Positions 7,504-14,239 are shown, counted from the stretch's first letter. The stretch is 14,239 nucleotides of DNA from Verrucomicrobiota bacterium (GCA_017557085.1 JAFZAR010000174.1:1-14239), one strand, 5' to 3'. Made by a program: numbers and translations. The notes: generated by a model not told the origin, from the sequence alone.

Positions 7504-8842
7504 GAAAACGACTTTTATGAAAACGGAAGCTACAAAAAGTGTGAGCCGTTCGGGAATGTCCCGCCGGCAATTTCTGGGAACCAGCATGACCGCCGCGGCG
7601 GCAGCTGTCGCGTTCCCCTACGTGATGACACGTCCGGCCTTCGGCGCGGAAGGTACTGAAGGGATCCGTCTGGGTGTGATCGGCACCGGCAACCAGGGCC
7701 GCAATCACCTGAATCAATCTCTTGTTTTCAAGAATGTTGTGGCCATCTGCGATGTGGATGACAAACATCTGGCCGCGGGCAAGGATATCGTTGAGAAGAA
7801 AGCCCAGCGCACTCCTGCCACCTACAAGGACTACCGCAAGATGCTGGAAAAAGAGCAGTTGGACGCTGTCCTGATCGCTACGCCGGATCACTGGCACGCC
7901 AAGATCGTGGTGGAAGCCTGCGCCGCCGGCAAACACGTCTATGTGGAAAAACCGATGGGCCTGACCATCCACGACACACAGATGATGCTCAAGGCCGCCC
8001 GCAAGTTCAACGTCGTGGTGCAGAACGGCAGTATGCAGCGCTCCATGGCCGGATTCCGCGAAGCCTGCGAATATGTCCGCAATGAATACATCGGCGAGGT
8101 CAAGACGGTCCGTGTCGGTCTGCCGGGCGTAAACTTCAATGAACCGTTCCGCGCGAACACCAATCCTCCGCCGGAACTGGATTACGATATGTGGCTGGGA
8201 CCCGCTCCGTGGCGTCCGTACAATCAGAACCACGTCCATTACAATTTCCGCTTCTTCTGGGACTTCGCCGGCGGCCAGATGGCCAACTGGGGTGCCCATC
8301 ACCTGGATATCGCCCAATGGGGTCTGGGTATGGATGAGACCGGTCCCGTGGAGATCAGCGCCCGCTGTGAATATGACGCGCAGAAACGCTATGAAGTTCC
8401 CAGCTGGTTCGAGATCACCTATAAATACGCCAACGGCGCCAAGATCATCTGCGGCCAGAGCCAGCGCGACGGCACGACCTTCGAGGGTCAGGACGGCATG
8501 ATCTGGGTCAACCGCGGCAAGCTGGAATGCTCCGTTCCGGGCGTGCTCGGCACCAAGCTGAAAGATGACGAGATCCATCTCTATGTGAGCAAGAACCATC
8601 ATCAGAACTGGTACGACTGCATCCTCGGCGGCAAAGATGCCAACGGTCAGTACAAGCGTCCCATCACAGACGTGGAGATCGGACATCACTCCACCACGCT
8701 CTGCAACCTGGGCACCATCGCCTGCCGTACCGGCCACAAGCTGAAATGGGATCCGGCCAAGGAAGAGATCCTGGACGACAAGATCGCCACATCCTTTATG
8801 GATTACGAGTATCGCGCTCCGTATAAGATGCTGGAATTCTAA
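7502..8842 (+). CDS. Gfo/Idh/MocA family oxidoreductase with Tat signal
   Basis: 446 residues from ATG 7502. In-frame ATGs at 7517 and 7556 are plausible, since a predicted -10 overlaps 7502. A twin-arginine signal SRRQFLG (20-26) is followed by an Ala-rich hydrophobic stretch and a likely cut near FGA-E (about 47-50). The folded, cofactor-loaded enzyme should therefore be exported to the periplasm. The Rossmann domain starts IRLGVIGTGNQG with GxGxxG at 61-66; Asp84 ends the second strand, at the position that often binds the cofactor ribose. EKP (149-151) carries the conserved catalytic Lys. The C-terminal domain has the conserved NWGAHHLDIAQW (His266/267, Asp269). These enzymes oxidise or reduce sugars and cyclitols with NAD(P), and a few use the cofactor for glycoside cleavage (GH109). 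The substrate cannot be read from sequence. Confidence 0.93.
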   Translation: MKTTFMKTEATKSVSRSGMSRRQFLGTSMTAAAAAVAFPYVMTRPAFGAEGTEGIRLGVIGTGNQGRNHLNQSLVFKNVVAICDVDDKHLAAGKDIVEKKAQRTPATYKDYRKMLEKEQLDAVLIATPDHWHAKIVVEACAAGKHVYVEKPMGLTIHDTQMMLKAARKFNVVVQNGSMQRSMAGFREACEYVRNEYIGEVKTVRVGLPGVNFNEPFRANTNPPPELDYDMWLGPAPWRPYNQNHVHYNFRFFWDFAGGQMANWGAHHLDIAQWGLGMDETGPVEISARCEYDAQKRYEVPSWFEITYKYANGAKIICGQSQRDGTTFEGQDGMIWVNRGKLECSVPGVLGTKLKDDEIHLYVSKNHHQNWYDCILGGKDANGQYKRPITDVEIGHHSTTLCNLGTIACRTGHKLKWDPAKEEILDDKIATSFMDYEYRAPYKMLEF

Positions 8843-8866
8843 TCGTTCCCATTGATTTGAACAAAT

Positions 8867-8903
8867 CAGGCCGGGCAGAGTTTCCTCTATTCGGCCTGTT
8901 TTT
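8867..8903 (+). terminator. Intrinsic terminator after the Gfo/Idh/MocA gene
   Basis: CAGGCCG (8867-8873) pairs with CGGCCTG (8892-8898). Two G-T pairs and an inner AGAG/CTCT stem close on a 4-base loop (8881-8884). TTTTT follows at 8899-8903. It is a textbook Rho-independent terminator 24 bases after the stop codon and only 13 bases before the next gene's ATG. A palindrome, GATTTG-AA-CAAATC (8854-8867), abuts its left arm. Confidence 0.88.
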
Positions 8904-8916
8904 ATCTATCCTTTTT

Positions 8917-9465
8917 ATGTATAAGAATCTGCACGACTTTATCCACTATCTCTGGGACAACCTGACCGGAACGGAATTTTCGGTGGAACAGCTTCTGGAT
9001 CAGCTTCAGCAGGACGGAGGCGAAGAGGCCGCCGCTTTGACAGAATCTCTCATCCACGAACTGCTGGAAGGCCAGGAGGATCTGGACTGGGATACTGCCC
9101 TGGATGCCTGCGCCGAAACCACCTTTCACTATCGCTCTCAGGGAATTGAAAACCTCACCCCTCAGCAGATCGTGGCCGCGGTCTTCTCCATCTGCGTGCT
9201 CTCCGACTCCAGTCTGATAGATGAATACCTGACCGATACCCTGATTATATGCGGGATGCTGGCAAAATTCGTTGAGCAAGAATGGAATCGGGTATTGGAT
9301 GAAGAAGAAGTAAAACCGGAAGATTTACTTGAACTCGGTCCCAAAATGGATGAGGATGACCTGCTTTTCATCACCAATTACCTCTTTTCCAAGGACGGCA
9401 GACGGATCGCGCCGTCTGATGATGAGGTGGATGATAATATTGATATTGATGATATTGACGACTAA
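8917..9465 (+). CDS. Uncharacterised small acidic protein
   Basis: 182 residues from ATG 8917. A TTG start at 8857 would place the preceding terminator inside the gene and is unlikely. I recognise no family. The sequence reads as mostly helical, with no signal peptide or membrane span. It starts MYKNLHDFIHYLWDNLTG, and a central hydrophobic helical part follows (QQIVAAVFSICVLSD and LIICGMLAKFVEQEW). The C-terminus is an Asp-rich tail with alternating Ile/Asp (NIDIDDIDD), encoded by repeated GAT-ATT codons (9436-9462). Net charge is strongly negative. There is no Shine-Dalgarno, and the upstream bases are the T-run of a terminator. Expression therefore depends either on read-through or on a promoter I cannot identify. 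It converges on murI with a 14-base gap. It is probably cytoplasmic. The absence of stops over 182 codons with sensible composition supports a real gene. Confidence 0.78.
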   Translation: MYKNLHDFIHYLWDNLTGTEFSVEQLLDQLQQDGGEEAAALTESLIHELLEGQEDLDWDTALDACAETTFHYRSQGIENLTPQQIVAAVFSICVLSDSSLIDEYLTDTLIICGMLAKFVEQEWNRVLDEEEVKPEDLLELGPKMDEDDLLFITNYLFSKDGRRIAPSDDEVDDNIDIDDIDD

Positions 9466-9479
9466 GGAACGCGCCCGTG

Positions 9480-10328
9480 TTACTCCGCGGGCATTTCCTT
9501 GAGCTGGATCTGTTCGGCCTTGCCGATCGAAAATCCCAGGAACTGACGGGCTACCCGCGCGAAACGCGAAGCCTCGTCCGTCACGTAGGGGAATATCCTG
9601 CCCACAGAAGCTGAGGGCGACAGCAGATCCAGATCCGCCAGCCGGCGGCGTACATGCGCGGCACAGCTTTCTGCCGAATCCACCAGATTGATAGGACGAT
9701 TGGCAAGCCCCTTCAGCACTTTCAGGATCGTGCGCTTGAGCAGCGGATAATGCGTACAGCCCAGGATCAGCGTGTCTATCTGCTCGATCACCAGCGGCGT
9801 GAGATACTCCTCCAGCACTTTGAACGTCACCGGATGCGACAGCCAGCCCTCTTCCACCAGCGGCACCAGCAGCGGACAAGCCTGGGCAAACACCTCCACA
9901 TTGGAAAGCCTCTCTTTCATGGCCGTGTCATACGCTTTGCTGCGGACGGTGGAGGCTGTGCCGATCACGCCTACTCTTTTATTGCGGCTGACGATCAGCG
10001 CCGCTTCGGAACCGGGAACGATCACACCGCAGATGGGCAGATGGAAATAGCGGTTCAGCGCCGGCAGAGACCAGGCCGAAGCCGTATTGCATGCCACCAC
10101 AATGGCCTTCACCCCTTGCTCCACCAGGAACTGCGCGTCCTCACAGGCAAAACGGACGACCGTTTCCTGTGACTTGGTGCCGTAAGGGACTCGCGCCGTA
10201 TCTCCCAGATAGATGATATCTTCATTCGGCATCAGACTGCGGATCTGCCGCACAACGGTCAATCCGCCGATGCCGGAATCAAAAACTCCTATCGGACGGC
10301 TCTTTATTTCTTCTTTCCGGGGTTCCAT
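9480..10328 (-). CDS. murI: Glutamate racemase
   Basis: 282 residues from ATG 10328. A TTG at 10358 is an upstream alternative that adds ten unconserved residues. MurI interconverts L- and D-glutamate in the cytoplasm to supply D-Glu for peptidoglycan. The family signature is complete: IGVFDSGIGGLTV with Asp17-Ser18, YLGDTARVPYG (40-50), the first catalytic Cys in ACNTAS (Cys80), and the second in GCTHYPLL (Cys191, with His193). The length is normal for the family (about 260-290). No Shine-Dalgarno precedes the ATG; a 7-bp inverted repeat (10336-10342 and 10363-10369) and TATACT lie just upstream. It stands alone between the orphan acidic gene (convergent) and the TIM-barrel gene (same strand, 86 bases upstream). 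The gene implies a peptidoglycan-making cell, or at least a retained D-Glu supply. Confidence 0.96.
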   Translation of the reverse strand: MEPRKEEIKSRPIGVFDSGIGGLTVVRQIRSLMPNEDIIYLGDTARVPYGTKSQETVVRFACEDAQFLVEQGVKAIVVACNTASAWSLPALNRYFHLPICGVIVPGSEAALIVSRNKRVGVIGTASTVRSKAYDTAMKERLSNVEVFAQACPLLVPLVEEGWLSHPVTFKVLEEYLTPLVIEQIDTLILGCTHYPLLKRTILKVLKGLANRPINLVDSAESCAAHVRRRLADLDLLSPSASVGRIFPYVTDEASRFARVARQFLGFSIGKAEQIQLKEMPAE

Positions 10329-10384
10329 AGTATAAGAGCGGCTTCGCTGCTTCCGCAACGCTGCCGCTCATCAAAACAGATACA

Positions 10385-10403
10385 CCTCACCTTCTCAGTG
10401 AGG
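10385..10403 (-). terminator. Possible weak terminator after the TIM-barrel gene
   Basis: CCTCAC (10385-10390) and GTGAGG (10398-10403) form a 6-bp stem with a 7-base loop, starting 12 bases past the TAG stop. Read leftward it is followed by TGTATCTGTTTT, a poor, interrupted T-run. It may only partly separate this gene from murI. Confidence 0.35.
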
Positions 10404-10414
10404 CTCGAAAGGCT

Positions 10415-11308
10415 CTAAGCCTGTTCCCATTGTTCACGGAGCAGCTTGCAGGCGTTCTCCAGAAGCGTCTTGCGATCGCCTCCGCAGCCGCACTCAAAGC
10501 TCACATAGTGCTGATAGCCAATGGCCTTCAGACCTCTGAAACCGTCAATGTAATTATCAGCGTCACCGTCTTCTCCGGGGATGCGGCGTTTTTTGCGGCT
10601 GGCCATGTGCACATGCCACAGCCATTTGGCTCCGGACACGAACGCGGCAAAATCGGAAGTCTCTTCCCAGGTCATGTGCCAGAAGTCGCCCATCAGAGCC
10701 ACACCCGGATTATTCACATCTTTGCAGATGGCGGCACCGTCTTCCACCTGGCGCAGGAAATACGCCTCACCGCGGTTCAGCGGTTCCAGGATGACGTGAG
10801 TTCCGCATTTGACAGCGTGTTCACCCAGCTCCGGCAGAACTTCTTCCACCATGATCTTGCGGCCTTCCTGGTTACCCAGTTTGGTCTGACCATTGAACGC
10901 GGGCACCATGATGACACCGGTAGAACCCAGTTCGCCTGCCGCGGTCACGATCTCTTTGATGCTGTCAATGGCCTGACGGCGGACTTTCGGATCGTCGGAC
11001 ATCGGCACTCCGCTGAAACCGGCGCAGATGGCGCTGATCTTCACTTTGCGCCCTGACAGGGCCTTCTTGAACTCGTCCACGCGCTTGGCTAATCCGCCGC
11101 CGCCCGGTTCAAGACCGACCACGCCATTGGCTTCGCAGAAGTCCAGTTTCTCGTTCAGACTGTTGCCATAAGCCACTCCTTCCTGGAAGGAGATGTTCAG
11201 GACTGCCTTTTTCGCGGGATCAGGGATCTGAAACGCGTTGGCCGCCGGCGCTAACACTGTGGCCAGACCGGCCATAGCTGACAACTTGAAAAATTCACGA
11301 CGTTGCAT
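10415..11308 (-). CDS. Secreted sugar isomerase/epimerase-like TIM barrel
   Basis: 297 residues. The start MQRREFFKLSAMAGLATVLAP is a short twin-arginine-type signal (R3-R4, F6-F7-K8) with a hydrophobic core and a likely cut after ANA (23-25). The mature part is a xylose-isomerase-like / AP-endonuclease-2 type TIM barrel, close to hydroxypyruvate isomerase-like proteins. The usual metal and acid residues are visible: Glu175 in ILEPLNR, Asp208 in GDFWHM, His234 in WHVHM and Glu272 in SFEC. Such proteins isomerise or epimerise sugars or small keto acids. The exported location argues against ordinary hydroxypyruvate isomerase, and the substrate is unknown. No strong Shine-Dalgarno lies before ATG 11308. 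It follows the GH127 gene on the same strand, with 153 bases between that hold a structured repeat. Both are consistent with periplasmic sugar processing. Confidence 0.9.
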   Translation of the reverse strand: MQRREFFKLSAMAGLATVLAPAANAFQIPDPAKKAVLNISFQEGVAYGNSLNEKLDFCEANGVVGLEPGGGGLAKRVDEFKKALSGRKVKISAICAGFSGVPMSDDPKVRRQAIDSIKEIVTAAGELGSTGVIMVPAFNGQTKLGNQEGRKIMVEEVLPELGEHAVKCGTHVILEPLNRGEAYFLRQVEDGAAICKDVNNPGVALMGDFWHMTWEETSDFAAFVSGAKWLWHVHMASRKKRRIPGEDGDADNYIDGFRGLKAIGYQHYVSFECGCGGDRKTLLENACKLLREQWEQA

Positions 11309-11313
11309 ATTAT
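11286..11313 (+). promoter_or_regulatory. Possible rightward promoter into the structured intergenic element
   Basis: TTGAAA (11286-11291), a 16-base spacer and TATTAT (11308-11313) match sigma-70 hexamers well. Transcription would begin near 11320, antisense to the start of the TIM-barrel gene, and run into the inverted repeat. The region is AT-rich, so a chance match is possible. Confidence 0.35.
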
Positions 11314-11346
11314 TCTTAACTATTTTCTATGATTCTTTTTTGATGC

Positions 11347-11407
11347 CCTCTTTCCGTGTCCGGCTTACAAGGTAAGCAAGTGACGAGAGCCATCTGACGG
11401 AAAGAGG
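11347..11407. repeat. Long inverted-repeat element, structured RNA candidate
   Basis: CCTCTTTCCGT (11347-11357) and ACGGAAAGAGG (11397-11407) are perfect 11-bp inverted repeats. They enclose a second perfect hairpin, GCTTAC (11363-11368) and GTAAGC (11372-11377), with a 3-base loop. Runs of six Ts lie on both sides of the + strand (11336-11341 and 11413-11418). It sits in the 153-base gap between the GH127 and TIM-barrel genes. It may be a leader structure of the TIM-barrel gene, a rightward small RNA with terminator, or a small repeat element. It matches no riboswitch I know. Confidence 0.6.
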
Positions 11408-11461
11408 TTACCTTTTTTGCTCCGATTTGAAAACCTTTTTTCTGCAAAATCAGCGCTTTTC

Positions 11462-13348
11462 TTATTCTTTGCCCTTCGGGGTGACCGGTTCCGTCTCCAC
11501 ATTGAACAGGAACGCGTGATACGCTTCCTTGTTTTTCAGCTCGATATACGGAACCACATTGGAACCAGGTGTTTCCAGATACCATACTTTCGATTCGCCG
11601 ATATAGCTCTTCAGCTTCAGATCCTGGATATCGCCGGAGTCCTTGTTCATCAGGACGTATGGTCCATAGCGCAGAACGGCTTTCTCAAACTTCTGAGGCT
11701 CAGCGCTTAACTTCAGATGAACCGGGTTCACTCTGGACGGGATCCTCGGCTCCAGATAGCACGGCATGGAGAACGCGGCCGTGTACCGCACATCCGCATT
11801 ATCCGGCACTTTCGTCATGCTGATTTCCAAGTACTTGCCTCTCTCATCCAAACGGTCATTGATCTTCTCGGCACTGTCTATATTCTTCCTCGGCTGAGGG
11901 TTACCCAGCACCTCACTGCCGGCCCGCAGACATGATCCGGCCCATTCGGGTTTACGCAGGATCACCTTGGGCGGCACTCCTTTATCCTTATCCGTGCTGG
12001 TGACTTCCACCTCGATGGCCCAGGAATCAAAGGAATCCGTCATGCTCTTATCGCTGTAGTTGACCTTTTGTTTAGTTTTGACATTCCAGACCTTGCCGTC
12101 CACCTTCACAGTCGTCTCGAAAGCGATCGGGAAATTGATGTAGATACCCTCCGGCGTGCTCACCGCCAGATACGAGCGCAGTTTGTGCAAAGCCAGCGCG
12201 CCGTGATAGGTACAGCACCAGTAAGACTCCGCCACAGGCTGATTATAGGCATAAGCGCCAATGTCATCTGATCTCAGTATCCGATGCCCGAAACCGCCGG
12301 TCGCCCACTGATTGGTCATCATTTCATTCCACAAAAGCCGCTCCGCCATATCCAGATAACGAGCCTTGCCCGTATTGGCCCACAGCAGCAGATTCAGTCT
12401 CAGCCAGTCTGCTTCCGAACAGCCTTCATCCGTACCGGTGAGCGCCTTCAGGAAAAGCTCGAACACACCGCCGCAGGGACTGACATATCCCTCATAAACA
12501 GCGGCTTCCCAGCGGTCTTCCGCGCGTTTCAGAAAACGGTCCAGCCCCGTCTCCTCATAGATCATCACCAGCGCGCCGGTCTGACTCAGCGAACCGTGCG
12601 AGTGACCCGACAGCAGGTCAAACTTCTCATGAAAATCCGCCATCTTCACCGCCGTATCCAGATAACGCTTCTCCCCGGTCAGACGGTACAGCTGCACCAG
12701 TCCTTCCATTCCCTCATAAACACAAGTGACATAAGCACTGGCATACTGAGCCTTGGTCTCATACTCACTCATCCGCTTGGGATCGCAGAAACGCGGATAG
12801 ACCGTGTTGACATAGAAATCGCCCAGTTTCTGTGCCGCTTCACGCACCTGGGTCAGATCGAACTTTCTCGCGGCCTCTGTCAGACCCAGCAGCAGACGGC
12901 CGTTGCCCCACAGATTCGGCATCATCGTCACCTGGTCGCTGTGTTCATCGAAATCCACCGAGCTGTTCCAGTCTATATCCTTGCCGAAATGCCCGTCCGC
13001 CTTCTGGTAACGGGTGATCTCCCTCAGCACCGGCATCAGTGTTTCCGGCCAGGGCTGATCCGCGCTCGAAACCGCCGAAGTCAGCTCAATGAACCGTCCC
13101 GAAATATCTCCGCTGAAGTTCGTGAAACGCCTGGGCTGGTTGAAATTGACATCCGCCAGGATAAAATCCTTGGTCAAAAGCTCCTGCGTCATCCGGTCCA
13201 GAGCGTCCCGATAGGACTTGGCCAGAACCGGATCCGTATAGACCGCTGTGGGATCCTGCTCGATCGCCGGGCGTTTCCAATCCGCCGCCTGACACTGCCA
13301 GACGCATCCCGCGGCCAGTGCTAAACACAATAACCTGTTCATCTTCAT
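11462..13348 (-). CDS. Glycoside hydrolase family 127 / DUF1680 (beta-L-arabinofuranosidase-like)
   Basis: 628 residues from ATG 13348, chosen because AGGA lies 9 bases upstream. A TTG at 13408 would add a poor N-terminus, and ATG 13342 is two codons inside. The signal peptide MKMNRLLCLALAAGC...CQA gives a periplasmic or secreted enzyme; AAGC (12-15) is a weak lipobox. The (alpha/alpha)-barrel shows GH127 hallmarks: Glu308-Gly-Cys310 and Cys378-Cys379 (in YWCCTYHG) match the Zn ligands and the catalytic Cys of characterised beta-L-arabinofuranosidases, with similar spacing. MPNLWGNGRLLLGL and YEGMEGLVQLYRLTG are further barrel helices. A beta-sandwich C-terminal part contains YGPYVLMN. It should release arabinose or related sugars from plant-type glycans; the exact linkage is not predictable, and neighbouring families such as GH146 share this layout. 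It is divergent from the M42 peptidase gene. Confidence 0.9.
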   Translation of the reverse strand: MKMNRLLCLALAAGCVWQCQAADWKRPAIEQDPTAVYTDPVLAKSYRDALDRMTQELLTKDFILADVNFNQPRRFTNFSGDISGRFIELTSAVSSADQPWPETLMPVLREITRYQKADGHFGKDIDWNSSVDFDEHSDQVTMMPNLWGNGRLLLGLTEAARKFDLTQVREAAQKLGDFYVNTVYPRFCDPKRMSEYETKAQYASAYVTCVYEGMEGLVQLYRLTGEKRYLDTAVKMADFHEKFDLLSGHSHGSLSQTGALVMIYEETGLDRFLKRAEDRWEAAVYEGYVSPCGGVFELFLKALTGTDEGCSEADWLRLNLLLWANTGKARYLDMAERLLWNEMMTNQWATGGFGHRILRSDDIGAYAYNQPVAESYWCCTYHGALALHKLRSYLAVSTPEGIYINFPIAFETTVKVDGKVWNVKTKQKVNYSDKSMTDSFDSWAIEVEVTSTDKDKGVPPKVILRKPEWAGSCLRAGSEVLGNPQPRKNIDSAEKINDRLDERGKYLEISMTKVPDNADVRYTAAFSMPCYLEPRIPSRVNPVHLKLSAEPQKFEKAVLRYGPYVLMNKDSGDIQDLKLKSYIGESKVWYLETPGSNVVPYIELKNKEAYHAFLFNVETEPVTPKGKE

Positions 13349-13357
13349 ACGCGCAAA

Positions 13358-13361
13358 TCCT
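13358..13361 (-). promoter_or_regulatory. Ribosome binding site of the GH127-like gene
   Basis: AGGA, read leftward within GTAGGAT, lies 9 bases before ATG 13348 and 15 before ATG 13342. It fixes the start at 13348 and argues against the upstream TTG. Confidence 0.6.
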
Positions 13362-13401
13362 ACCAGATCCGCTCCGCCCCGGCAATATTTTTCATGTCCA
13401 T

Positions 13402-13430
13402 TTGACAAGCCGTGGGCCGCGTCCTAAGAT
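13402..13430 (+). promoter_or_regulatory. Consensus promoter of the M42 aminopeptidase gene
   Basis: TTGACA (13402-13407, perfect -35), a 17-base spacer and TAAGAT (13425-13430, -10). Transcription should begin at about 13437, only about 3 bases before ATG 13440, so the mRNA would be leaderless or nearly so. On the opposite strand TTGTCA (13403-13408) overlaps this -35 and could serve the GH127 gene, with TATTGC 15 bases further, although that match is weaker. Confidence 0.7.
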
Positions 13431-13439
13431 AATTCCCGT

Positions 13440-14239
13440 ATGAGTGAAGCATCTCTCAAGTTTCTGGAAACTTTAGTCAATACCCCGACCCCGTCCGGGT
13501 TCGAGGCCAAAGGTCAGCGTCTGTGGATGGATTACGCCGGGCAGTTCGCTGATGAAGTCCATGCCGACGCTTACGGCAACGCGACAGCTATTTTCAACAA
13601 AGGCGGCTCGCCCCGCCTGATGGTCATTGGCCACGGTGATGAGATCGGCCTGATGATCAGCTATATCTCGCCGGAAGGCTACCTCTATTTCCGCAGTATC
13701 GGCGGTGTCTTTCCGGGGATCCTCCGCGCTCAGCGTGTGACTATCCATACAGCGAACGGTCCTCTGGCCGGTGTGATCGGTTCCGTGCCGCCGCACCTGA
13801 TGGACAAGACCAGCAATGAACCCGAAAAGCTCAAGATCAATGACCTCTTTATTGATATCGGAGCCAAAGACCGTGAAGACGCGCTGAAATACGTGCGCAT
13901 CGGCGACCCCGTGACCCTGGACGGATATTTCTCCCGTCTGGCCAACGGCAACCTGGTGGCCCGCGCCTTTGACAACCGTGTCGGCAGCTGGATCGCGGCC
14001 GAGACCATCCGTCTGCTGAAGGAATCCGGCAAGCCATGCAACGCAGAAGTGATTGCCACATCCAGTGTTATGGAAGAGATCGGCTGCCGCGGGGCAATGC
14101 AGATCGCCTACTCGGTCAAGCCCGATGTCGCCCTGGTGGTGGACGTGACCCACGCGACCGATTATCCCGGCGTGAGCCATACCCAGCACGGCGAGACCAA
14201 GATGGGCAAAGGTCCCACTCTGACCCGCGGAGCCTGCAA
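13440..14239 (+). CDS. M42 family metallo-aminopeptidase, 5' part
   Basis: Open from ATG 13440 to the window edge (266 full codons); the 3' end is missing. The sequence matches M42 glutamyl/tetrahedral aminopeptidases, cytosolic dinuclear-metal exopeptidases that trim peptides. It opens with NTPTPSGFE, then GHGDEIG with ligand His65 and Asp67; the usual sequence is AHMDEIG, so the Met is Gly here. The bridging Asp178 lies in ARAFDNR, the catalytic Glu212 and ligand Glu213 in MEEIG, and Asp235 in VVDVT. The last His ligand lies beyond the window. IDIGAKDREDA (139-149) is the typical inserted-domain motif. No Shine-Dalgarno is present, and the promoter lies immediately upstream. Some M42 members are annotated as endoglucanases (the old FrvX/CelM naming); peptidase is far more likely. 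Confidence 0.95.
   Translation, partial: MSEASLKFLETLVNTPTPSGFEAKGQRLWMDYAGQFADEVHADAYGNATAIFNKGGSPRLMVIGHGDEIGLMISYISPEGYLYFRSIGGVFPGILRAQRVTIHTANGPLAGVIGSVPPHLMDKTSNEPEKLKINDLFIDIGAKDREDALKYVRIGDPVTLDGYFSRLANGNLVARAFDNRVGSWIAAETIRLLKESGKPCNAEVIATSSVMEEIGCRGAMQIAYSVKPDVALVVDVTHATDYPGVSHTQHGETKMGKGPTLTRGAC

Noticed and set aside
7415..8737. Long leftward open frame (440 codons) opposite the Gfo/Idh/MocA gene
   Set aside because: It is the antisense shadow of a gene with full motifs on the other strand; its translation is low in recognisable structure and matches no family.
8857..8916. TTG start extending the orphan acidic protein upstream
   Set aside because: This stretch is a terminator hairpin with T-run; ATG 8917 is the natural start.
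12284..13324. Rightward open frame (346 codons) opposite the GH127 gene
   Set aside because: Shadow of a gene with signal peptide, ribosome site and catalytic Cys pair on the opposite strand.
13349..13408. TTG start extending the GH127 protein upstream
   Set aside because: The added residues are not signal-like, whereas ATG 13348 has AGGA at 9 bases and begins a standard signal peptide.
1..14239. tRNA, rRNA, CRISPR array, insertion sequence or phage gene
   Set aside because: No cloverleaf, regularly spaced direct repeats, transposase motifs or phage proteins were seen on either strand.

Overview
The window looks like chromosomal DNA from a moderately GC-rich Gram-negative bacterium. A member of the Planctomycetota/Verrucomicrobiota/Lentisphaerota (PVC) group fits best. 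This is inferred from gene content: a Tat-exported Gfo/Idh/MocA oxidoreductase, a secreted xylose-isomerase-like TIM barrel, a DUF1680/GH127 glycosidase, a sialidase-like beta-propeller, and an ABC-2 module with GldG-like and DUF4340 proteins. No rRNA, tRNA, CRISPR array, transposase or phage gene was seen. Eleven protein-coding genes cover nearly everything, and no gene-free stretch reaches 300 bases.

Left part (1-5985): the 3' end of a sialidase/BNR-like beta-propeller gene runs rightward. It converges on a four-gene leftward operon across a strong intrinsic terminator at 802-852. In transcription order the operon encodes an ABC ATPase (5982-4993), an ABC-2 permease (4966-4220), a GldG-like auxiliary protein (4166-2244) and a DUF4340 membrane-anchored protein (2247-886). 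The last two overlap by 4 bases. A good promoter with an extended -10 lies at 6106-6133, giving a leader of about 115 bases. The module resembles the GldA/GldF/GldG transporter of gliding bacteria, but outside Bacteroidota its substrate is unknown.

Middle part (6189-10328): uroporphyrinogen-III synthase (leftward) carries an unusual, shrunken tetrapyrrole-methylase-like N-terminal domain. It is divergent from a Tat-signal Gfo/Idh/MocA oxidoreductase (7502-8842), and a palindrome sits between them. A textbook terminator (8867-8903) follows the oxidoreductase. Next comes a small, very acidic protein of unknown function (8917-9465), convergent with glutamate racemase murI (10328-9480).

Right part (10415-14239): a leftward pair encodes a GH127/DUF1680 beta-L-arabinofuranosidase-like enzyme (13348-11462) and a secreted xylose-isomerase-like TIM barrel (11308-10415). 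A 153-base gap between them holds a 61-base inverted-repeat structure, possibly a rightward small RNA. An M42 aminopeptidase (13440 to the window edge) is divergent from the glycosidase, and its consensus promoter lies so close to the ATG that the transcript should be nearly leaderless.

Housekeeping genes (hemD, murI, M42 peptidase) are thus mixed with export-targeted carbohydrate enzymes and a poorly understood envelope transport module. The most unusual items are the transport module, the hemD fusion, the structured intergenic element, the promoters that abut start codons, and the orphan acidic protein.
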